Assembly: GCF_030036535.1 (NCBI RefSeq)
Contig: NZ_CP080388.1
Location: forward strand, 496,001 to 560,000
Direction: 5' to 3'
Source of the DNA: Agrobacterium cucumeris
Lineage (GTDB): Bacteria > Pseudomonadota > Alphaproteobacteria > Rhizobiales > Rhizobiaceae
Length of the DNA: 64,000 nucleotides
Shown here: positions 58,505 to 64,000 of the stretch, piece after piece
Numbering within the stretch: the stretch's first letter is position 1
Layout: every line of letters starts with the position of its first letter
Translations under genes and position numbers: made by a program
Notes under the pieces: generated by a model
Database searches by the model: none
The model's input: only the letters and a program-made list of their open reading frames with translations
What the model was told of the DNA's origin: nothing

Positions 58505-58516
58505 TAGGGATCGCTA
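58505..58516. promoter_or_regulatory. TetR operator site 2
   Basis: TAGGGATCGCTA, the second TAG-N-GATC-N-CTA copy, 47 bp from the first and 5 bp before the TetR ATG. It overlaps the place a ribosome site would occupy, suggesting tight autorepression. Confidence 0.65.
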
Positions 58517-58521
58517 TTTTA

Positions 58522-59166
58522 ATGGAGAAGCCAGTCCGCAAACGCGGCAGACCCCGCATGTTCGACCGCGATATTGGCCTCGACATCGCGGCCCGGCTGT
58601 TCTGGGAACATGGCTACGAAGGGACATCGATCGCCGATCTTACGAGGTCGATGGGTATCAATCCGCCAACTCTCTATTCCACCTTCGGCTCAAAGGAAGA
58701 ATTGTACCGTCAGGCGCTCGACTTCAGCATTGCCCGTGAAAACAGCCGCCGGTCGAACATCCTGCAATCGGATCTTCCGGTTTATGAAGCCTTGAGGCTC
58801 TATCTTTACGATATCGCTGACGGAGACACCCAGCCGGACAAACCGCCCGGCTGCATGGTCTCGACGGCCGTCCTGCAACATGCGCAAGAAAATGCATCCG
58901 TGGCGCGGATGACGGCATCCTTGCGCGAAACGTCAATGCAGACACTCAAAGCCCGTTTCGACCGCGCCGTCGAGGAAGGGGCGTTGCCTGCAAATACTGA
59001 TACCGACACGCTCGCACGCTTTTATGGCGCGATCATCCAGGGCATGTCCGCCCAGGCTTGCGACGGCGCCTGCAATGCCTTGCTGAAACGGCTGATCGAC
59101 CTTGCACTTGTGGCCTGGCCTGGAAAACGTCAGACCTCCGCAGAGACGCAGATTAGGAGCACTTAA
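58522..59166 (+). CDS. TetR/AcrR-family transcriptional regulator
   Basis: 214 residues. The N-terminal TetR DNA-binding domain has RGRPRMFDRDIGLDIAARLF, then GYEGTSIADLTRSMGINPPT and LYSTFGSKEELYRQAL. A helical effector domain with the TetR C-terminal pattern GCMVSTAVLQHAQENASVA follows. It probably represses the divergent SDR gene and itself. No clear Shine-Dalgarno is visible because operator site 2 occupies that region. Confidence 0.92.
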   Translation: MEKPVRKRGRPRMFDRDIGLDIAARLFWEHGYEGTSIADLTRSMGINPPTLYSTFGSKEELYRQALDFSIARENSRRSNILQSDLPVYEALRLYLYDIADGDTQPDKPPGCMVSTAVLQHAQENASVARMTASLRETSMQTLKARFDRAVEEGALPANTDTDTLARFYGAIIQGMSAQACDGACNALLKRLIDLALVAWPGKRQTSAETQIRST

Positions 59167-59251
59167 CCACGCAATCACCAATCCGCGACTGACAATTGGA
59201 CCGCGCTTACTTGTGCGTTTATGCCCGTTCAGGAAAGTGGGACAGGTGAAA

Positions 59252-60757
59252 TCATGGTTTTGCCACCGCCCGAAGCGCCTTCGCCAGTTTCTTGATGGCC
59301 TCTTCTATCTCGAGAGGTGTGTATGCAGCAAAACCCATCAGGAAACCGGCCTTCGGGTCACCGGCAGCGTATAGACCCGATAACCCCAGAAGCTCGATAC
59401 CCACGCGCCGTGCCGCATCGATGGCAGAGCGTTCCGAAAGTTCACCAGTCAATACACAGGACATTTGCAGCCCACCAACGGGAACATGCGGCTCGATGAA
59501 ATCCGACAGATGCTTGCTGGCGAGACGAGCCAATACGTCGAGCCGTTCGGCGTAGATGCCGCGCATGGCGCGTACATGTGCTCCGAAATGCCCACCTTCC
59601 ATAAAGCGGGCGAGCGTCAGCTGCGCCATCGGCGCCGTATGACCGTCCAGCAATGTGCGCGCAACGGTCATCGGCTTGACGAGCTGGGACGGCAACACGA
59701 CATAGCCGATCCGCAAACCCGGAAAGAGCGATTTGGTGAAGGTGCCGATGTAGATAGTCCGGTCGTGGGGATCCAGACCTTGCACACAGGCAGTTGGCTT
59801 GCCCGCGTAATGAAATTCACTGTCATAGTCGTCTTCGATGATCCACATCTGATGCCGGGCCGCCCATTCAATCAGCGCCAGACGACGGTCCAGAGCCAGC
59901 GTCGCACCAGTCGGAAATTGATGGGATGGGGTCAGGAAAATCGCCTTGGCCCGGCGCGGGTGAGCCATGATCTGCTCGACGACGACGCCCTGCCGGTCGA
60001 CAGGGATAGAAACACATTCCAGTCCCGCTGCATCGAACGCCTTGCGCGCGCCGTAATAGGCGGGATCTTCGATGAATATCCGATCGCCGGGATCAAGCAG
60101 CATGTTGGCGCACAACGACATAGCCTGCTGCGAACTGGTCAATACCAGCACCCTGTCGGCGGTCGCGCGTGCGCCCCGCTCAAGGTTGACATAATCGGCG
60201 ATGGCGCGCCGAAGCGGTTCTGCTCCCTGCGGGTCACCGTGAAGCAGAGTTTGTGCGCCAACCTCCTTGCGAACCTGCCGTTCGAGACGCTCCCAGATCT
60301 GAAGCGGAAAGGTGCGCGTCTCCGGTATCCCGTGAGCGAACGGCCGCGGTGACAGCATCTCGCGAACACCGCCGCTGCGAAACATGGCCGCTCCCCGCCT
60401 GCTGAGACTGGGGGCCTGACTGCGCAGGAGCATGGCCTGCCGGGAAAGACGGGGCCCGGGCATGAACTCCGTCATCTCCGCGACGAAGCTGCCGCTGCCA
60501 ACACGCCGGTCGATGAAACCTTCGGCGTGAAGCTGGGCATAGGCCGCTTCGATCGTATCACGCGATACCTCCAGCGATTTGGCGAGCGCGCGTGAGGCGG
60601 GCAACGGCCTGCCCGGCCCCAATGCACCACCGACAATCAATTGGCGGATCGCCCTTTGAATCCGCACGTGAAGCGGCATGGCGGCATGGGCTGGATCGGC
60701 AATCCAAGCCTTTACGGTTTCGAGTTGGGAATGCTTGAACAAATGGTCTGCTCGCAT
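59252..60757 (-). CDS. MocR/PdxR-family regulator (GntR helix-turn-helix + aminotransferase-like domain)
   Basis: 501 residues from the ATG at 60757; a TTG two codons earlier is possible. The N-terminal GntR winged helix (GALGPGRPLPASRALAKSLE, then VSRDTIEAAYAQLHAEG) is joined to a fold-type I aminotransferase domain. That domain has TPSHQFPTGATL, EDDYDSEFHY (PLP Asp) and the PLP-lysine TFTKSLFPGLRIGYV. The regulator senses PLP or a PLP-amino-acid adduct. It is divergent from the BenE-family transporter with a perfect palindrome between. Target and effector are not known. Confidence 0.92.
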   Translation of the reverse strand: MRADHLFKHSQLETVKAWIADPAHAAMPLHVRIQRAIRQLIVGGALGPGRPLPASRALAKSLEVSRDTIEAAYAQLHAEGFIDRRVGSGSFVAEMTEFMPGPRLSRQAMLLRSQAPSLSRRGAAMFRSGGVREMLSPRPFAHGIPETRTFPLQIWERLERQVRKEVGAQTLLHGDPQGAEPLRRAIADYVNLERGARATADRVLVLTSSQQAMSLCANMLLDPGDRIFIEDPAYYGARKAFDAAGLECVSIPVDRQGVVVEQIMAHPRRAKAIFLTPSHQFPTGATLALDRRLALIEWAARHQMWIIEDDYDSEFHYAGKPTACVQGLDPHDRTIYIGTFTKSLFPGLRIGYVVLPSQLVKPMTVARTLLDGHTAPMAQLTLARFMEGGHFGAHVRAMRGIYAERLDVLARLASKHLSDFIEPHVPVGGLQMSCVLTGELSERSAIDAARRVGIELLGLSGLYAAGDPKAGFLMGFAAYTPLEIEEAIKKLAKALRAVAKP

Positions 60758-60780
60758 CGTCAAAATTGGCTGGGTTAATC

Positions 60781-60796
60781 AGTCCATTAATGGACT
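60781..60796. promoter_or_regulatory. MocR operator palindrome
   Basis: Perfect 16-bp palindrome AGTCCATTAATGGACT in the 95-bp divergent region between the MocR-type regulator and the BenE gene. Its closeness to both starts fits control of both genes. Confidence 0.65.
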
Positions 60797-60852
60797 AAAT
60801 GTCAATGCGCCTTGTTCACGGCCTACGCAAACTGCAGGAGATTTCCCAGACT

Positions 60853-62085
60853 ATGCCACCGCATTTCTCGCCTTCATCCGTCCGCCTTGACGACCTTCCC
60901 CATCCCGTTGTTGCGGGATTGATCTCCGTCATCGTCAACTATGGCGGCACGTTCATCCTGGTCTTTCAGGCAGCGAAGATTGCAGGCCTGAGCCCACAAC
61001 TCACGGCATCCTGGGTGTGGTCGATCTCGATCGGCGTCGGATTGACTGGGCTTTTCCTCAGCCTGTGCTATCGCGAACCGATCATCACGGCATGGTCGAC
61101 ACCGGCTGCGGCATTTCTCGTCACCGCGCTGGCGGGAACACCATATGCCGAGGCAATTGGCGCTTACATGATCTCTGCGGCGGCCTTCGTCGTGCTCGGC
61201 GTATCCGGCTACTTCGAGAAAGTCATCCGCCTGATCCCACCCGGTATCGCCTCAGGTTTGCTTGCCGGCATTCTGCTGCAATTCGGCATCGGAGCCTTCG
61301 CTGGTGCAAGTGTCGATCCGCTATTGGTCGGCTCGCTAATCTTCGCCTACGTGGCATTGAAAAGGCTCTCCGCTCGCTACGCAGTGGTCGGTATTCTGGT
61401 TCTGGGGCTCGTTTTCCTCCTGGCGCAAGATCGCGTCGATCTGTCCGGCCTCACGCTGAAGTTTGCAGCGCCGGTCTTCACCATGCCGGAATTCTCGTTG
61501 AATGCGCTGCTGTCCGTCGCGCTTCCGCTATTCCTGATTACGCTGTCCGGCCAATATATGCCGGGAATGCTGGTCTTGCGGAATGACGGCTTCAAGACAA
61601 GCGCCAATCCCATTGTGACCGTGACCGGACTTGGTTCGCTCGCCATGGCTCCTTTCGGCTCCCATGCCTTCAACATCGCAGCGATCACGGCGGCGATCGC
61701 CACGGGTAAAGAAGCGCATGACGATCCTTCCAAACGCTGGATTGCCGGAGTTGCCGCTGGCTGTTTCTATATTCTGGTCGGCGTGTTCGGCGTAACGCTG
61801 GCTGCCCTCTTCATGGCGTTTCCAGCAACCTTCATCACCACGCTCGCCGGTCTTGCACTTCTTGGTACCATCGGCAGCAGTCTTGCGGCAGCGATGGCAG
61901 ACCCGAGTTCCCGCGAGGCGGCGCTGATTACCTTCCTCGCATCTGCCGCCAATATCAAATTGCTCGGCATTGGTGGGGCGTTCTGGGGCCTGCTAATCGG
62001 CCTCGCCGCCGCCATCGTCCTCAACGGGCAACTGCCGCGGCGCGTACGCCAACCAAAGACAGCAAGCGAAGGAACCTCCAAATGA
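60853..62085 (+). CDS. benE: BenE-family transporter (benzoate/H+ symporter family)
   Basis: 410 residues from the ATG at 60853 after AGGAG; an in-frame ATG at 60799 without a ribosome site would add 18 residues. About 11-12 membrane helices. Family motifs are NYGGTFILVFQAAKIAGLSP, AWSTPAAAFLVTALAGTPY and APFGSHAFNIAAITAAIATG. BenE proteins are annotated as benzoate symporters, but many members have untested substrates. Regulation by a MocR protein suggests an amine or amino-acid-related substrate instead. The final 168 bp before the next gene (62086-62253) hold nothing recognisable. Confidence 0.88.
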   Translation: MPPHFSPSSVRLDDLPHPVVAGLISVIVNYGGTFILVFQAAKIAGLSPQLTASWVWSISIGVGLTGLFLSLCYREPIITAWSTPAAAFLVTALAGTPYAEAIGAYMISAAAFVVLGVSGYFEKVIRLIPPGIASGLLAGILLQFGIGAFAGASVDPLLVGSLIFAYVALKRLSARYAVVGILVLGLVFLLAQDRVDLSGLTLKFAAPVFTMPEFSLNALLSVALPLFLITLSGQYMPGMLVLRNDGFKTSANPIVTVTGLGSLAMAPFGSHAFNIAAITAAIATGKEAHDDPSKRWIAGVAAGCFYILVGVFGVTLAALFMAFPATFITTLAGLALLGTIGSSLAAAMADPSSREAALITFLASAANIKLLGIGGAFWGLLIGLAAAIVLNGQLPRRVRQPKTASEGTSK

Positions 62086-62253
62086 GCCGCAGACCGCCAC
62101 CATTTCTCGATCCAGAGCCAAGTCGTGCACAGGGCTCGGGGCAATAGCGCGGCTCTGCCACGCCTGCCCACGGGCCGATCGATACCAGCCGTCACATTAG
62201 TCCGACTATAGCGAGTTTCGTGGAAACGCGGCGTTGTGGCACGGGGAAATTCG

Positions 62254-63453
62254 TCATTCACTGTGCGCGAGAGCTATTGCGATACCTTGCATCACGCCTC
62301 GGATTTCGGCGAGGCCCTTCAAGCGTCCGATTAGGGAATAGCCGGGATTGATCCGATCCTTGCCGATATCATCGGCTAGCAGGTGTCCGTGATCCGGACG
62401 AAGTGGGATTTGCCAGTCGGCGCGGCCCTCGCCTACGCGCCGCTCCTGCTCCTGCATCAGTGCAAGGATCACCGCCGGCATGTCGCTCGATCCGCCGAGA
62501 TGATCGGCTTCGTAGAACGAGCCATCATCCTCGCGCTGGACATTGCGGAGGTGCGCGAAGTGAATGCGCGGGCCGAACTCGCGAACCATGGCCGGCAGGT
62601 CGTTGTTGGCGCGTGTGCCATATGAGCCGGTGCAAAAAGTGATACCGTTGGCGGGACTATCGACAGCGGAGAGTATGCGTCTGACATCGGCGGCCGTCGA
62701 GACGATACGCGGCAGACCATAGAGCGAAAAGGCCGGATCATCGGGGTGGATGCAAAGCCGTATACCGACCTCTTCGGCAACGGGCACGATCTCCCTGAGG
62801 AAGCGCGCGAGATTCGCATGCAGGACATCGGCGGCCACACCGTCATATTCGGCGAGCGCGGCGAGAAAGCTCGCTCGGTTGAACTGGCGCTCGGTTGCCG
62901 GCAGGCCAGCAATGAGATTGCGCTCGATCCGGTCGATCTTTGCCTGATCCATGCCATCGAGACGCTGACGCGCCGTGAATATCTGCTCTTTGGAGTAACT
63001 TTCTTCGACACGCGGCCGCTTCAGCACGAAAAGATCGTAGGCGGCAAAATCAACCGCGTCAAAGCGCAGCGCATAACCGCCATTAGCCAGGGGCTGCATC
63101 AGCTCGGTGCGCGTCCAGTCCACCACCGGCATGAAATTGTAGCAGACGATCTCAATGCCAGAGCGCGCCAGTGCCCGCAGTGTGTCCTTGTACCAGCCGA
63201 TATAGCGCGCGCTGTCTGATGTTCCTAGTTTGATCGAGTTGTGAACCGGGATGCTCTCGACGACGCTCCAGCGCATTCCGGCAGCTTCGATCTGCGCCTT
63301 CTGCGCCAGGATTGCGTCGTCAGACCAGGGCGAGCCATCATAAATGTGGTGCAGCGCCGAAACGATCCCCGTAGCGCCTGCCTGCCGGATATGGCTGAGC
63401 GGCACCGGATCGTTTGGCCCGTACCAGCGAAAGCACTCTTCCATCAGTCTCAT
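62254..63453 (-). CDS. uxuA: Mannonate dehydratase
   Basis: 399 residues; ATG at 63453 with TAGGAG. UxuA landmarks are [20 protein letters not shown] at the N-terminus, [31 protein letters not shown] (metal His and Asp) and [20 protein letters not shown]. It dehydrates D-mannonate to 2-keto-3-deoxygluconate in glucuronate breakdown. It is divergent from a FadR-type regulator, with three copies of an operator-like sequence between and around. The fructuronate reductase gene (uxuB) is not in the window. Confidence 0.95.
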   Translation of the reverse strand: MRLMEECFRWYGPNDPVPLSHIRQAGATGIVSALHHIYDGSPWSDDAILAQKAQIEAAGMRWSVVESIPVHNSIKLGTSDSARYIGWYKDTLRALARSGIEIVCYNFMPVVDWTRTELMQPLANGGYALRFDAVDFAAYDLFVLKRPRVEESYSKEQIFTARQRLDGMDQAKIDRIERNLIAGLPATERQFNRASFLAALAEYDGVAADVLHANLARFLREIVPVAEEVGIRLCIHPDDPAFSLYGLPRIVSTAADVRRILSAVDSPANGITFCTGSYGTRANNDLPAMVREFGPRIHFAHLRNVQREDDGSFYEADHLGGSSDMPAVILALMQEQERRVGEGRADWQIPLRPDHGHLLADDIGKDRINPGYSLIGRLKGLAEIRGVMQGIAIALAHSE

Positions 63454-63481
63454 GCAGAACTCCTACCGCTTCAGGTGGCTA

Positions 63482-63492
63482 TTGTTGGACCA
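63482..63492 (+). promoter_or_regulatory. FadR-type operator copy 1
   Basis: TTGTTGGACCA, 28 bp upstream of uxuA. It is one of three copies of TTGTTGG-N-CCA in the 192-bp uxuA/regulator divergent region; the core TTGG-N-CCA is palindromic, as in UxuR/ExuR-like boxes. Confidence 0.6.
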
Positions 63493-63513
63493 CAAAGACC
63501 GATAATGTCCAAT

Positions 63514-63524
63514 TGGCCCAACAA
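63514..63524 (-). promoter_or_regulatory. FadR-type operator copy 2
   Basis: On the minus strand TTGTTGGGCCA, in opposite orientation to copy 1 and 32 bp away, forming with it a larger inverted repeat (ATTGTTGG ... CCAACAAT). Confidence 0.6.
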
Positions 63525-63608
63525 TTCAAGCCTGACATTATGTAATTTTGCGATTTAAGCTCTGATAAGAAAATATTTTGAGAGGTTCTCTTGACTGAGG
63601 TTTAAATC

Positions 63609-63619
63609 TGGACCAACAA
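63609..63619 (-). promoter_or_regulatory. FadR-type operator copy 3
   Basis: On the minus strand TTGTTGGTCCA, 26 bp before the regulator's GTG start, suited to autoregulation. Confidence 0.6.
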
Positions 63620-63645
63620 ATAAGCCATCGCACGGAGGATGATCG

Positions 63646-64000
63646 GTGAGCAGTTCTGCAAGGGAAGATGCGCTGTCGAGCATGGAGATTGTCGAACCCG
63701 GCAAGACCTCGGCGGTCGATCGGCTGGTTGATCAGATCCGCGAGATGATCTCGGAACGCGGCCTTGGGATAGGCGACGCGCTGCCAACCGAGCGCGATCT
63801 CGGCGAGCAGTTTCAGACCGGCCGCAACACCGTGCGCGAGGCACTGCAGGTGCTTCGCGCCTTTGGTATGGTCGAGACCAGGCCAAAGGTCGGTGCCGTC
63901 ATCAGCGGTGGCCATGGCGAGGCAATCCGCCGCCTTTTCGCCTTTCACAACGGTATTTCGCCGGACTCCTTCCGAGATCTGCAGGGCTTCCGTCGCATCA
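63646..64000 (+). CDS. GntR-family (FadR/FCD) regulator, 3'-truncated by window edge
   Basis: First 118 residues from a GTG at 63646, seven bases after GGAGG. The winged helix reads DRLVDQIREMISERGLGIGD, LPTERDLGEQFQTGRNTVRE and ALQVLRAFGMVETRPKVGAV, a clear GntR/FadR domain, and the FCD effector domain begins after it. It is probably the UxuR/ExuR-like repressor of uxuA and further hexuronate genes, binding the TTGTTGG-N-CCA sites. The gene continues beyond the window. Confidence 0.9.
   Translation, partial: MSSSAREDALSSMEIVEPGKTSAVDRLVDQIREMISERGLGIGDALPTERDLGEQFQTGRNTVREALQVLRAFGMVETRPKVGAVISGGHGEAIRRLFAFHNGISPDSFRDLQGFRRI

Noticed and set aside
1..64000. Mobile elements, CRISPR arrays, tRNA or rRNA genes
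   Set aside because: No transposase, integrase, direct-repeat array, cloverleaf or rRNA-like sequence was noticed on either strand.

Overview
The window is GC-rich alphaproteobacterial DNA, about 60% GC by eye, with dense, mostly operonic genes. The gene content points to Rhizobiaceae, most likely the Agrobacterium tumefaciens complex: an Agp1-type bacteriophytochrome with its response regulator, many polar amino-acid and peptide ABC transporters, tandem Gfo/Idh/MocA oxidoreductases and FadR/LysR/MocR regulators. I saw no rRNA, tRNA, CRISPR array, transposase or phage gene. It reads as an accessory/catabolic region of a chromosome or chromid rather than a mobile element.

Region by region. 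(1) 1-6 kb, minus strand: a Dpp/Opp-type peptide ABC transporter (binding protein cut by the window edge, a fused double ATPase, two permeases), a class A beta-lactamase-fold hydrolase and a LysR regulator. (2) 6-14.7 kb: an isoaspartyl peptidase, then a sugar-acid catabolic operon (RraA-like protein, IlvD/Edd dehydratase, three different Gfo/Idh/MocA dehydrogenases). It diverges from a FadR-type regulator and an SMP-30 lactonase, with two regulator-type palindromes between. (3) 14.7-23.3 kb: a complete Has-type heme acquisition locus in the order sigma factor, anti-sigma factor, TonB receptor, hemophore, secretion ABC transporter, membrane fusion protein. The hemophore carries an unusual RTX/serralysin-like C-terminal domain. 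(4) 24-36.3 kb: two gene sets facing each other that look like one pathway. They comprise a VanA-like Rieske oxygenase and its FAD/2Fe-2S reductase, an aminotransferase, an FAD-linked 2-hydroxyacid dehydrogenase, formaldehyde disposal (Gfa, FrmA), and an amino-acid ABC importer whose ATPase is fused to a DUF2817 peptidase-like domain. The same 17-bp operator-like sequence sits upstream of both sets. (5) 36.3-41 kb: a second amino-acid ABC importer with a homocysteine S-methyltransferase, divergent from an Lrp/AsnC regulator. (6) 41-42.3 kb: a MerR regulator divergent from a class IV aminotransferase. (7) 42.4-49.7 kb: two parallel three-gene sensory cassettes (sensor kinase, Rcp1-like regulator, receiver-HWE/HisKA_2 kinase), one with a CHASE3 sensor and the other with a bacteriophytochrome, separated by a lone receiver gene. 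(8) 49.8-57.6 kb: a lipid-modification/stress regulon (two cyclopropane-fatty-acid-synthase-type enzymes, DUF1295, FAD oxidase, DUF1365, DUF2147, DUF2177) ending in an ECF sigma/anti-sigma pair. The divergent promoter region carries two matching ECF-type promoters. (9) 57.6-62.1 kb: an SDR/TetR divergent pair and a MocR/BenE divergent pair, each with clear operator palindromes. (10) 62.2-64 kb: mannonate dehydratase divergent from a FadR-type regulator that runs off the window end.

The strongest candidates for undescribed biology are the Rieske/formaldehyde/amino-acid-import cluster with the DUF2817-ABC fusion, the hemophore-RTX fusion, and the ECF-controlled lipid cluster. Functions come from motif and family recognition by eye. 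No database search was run.
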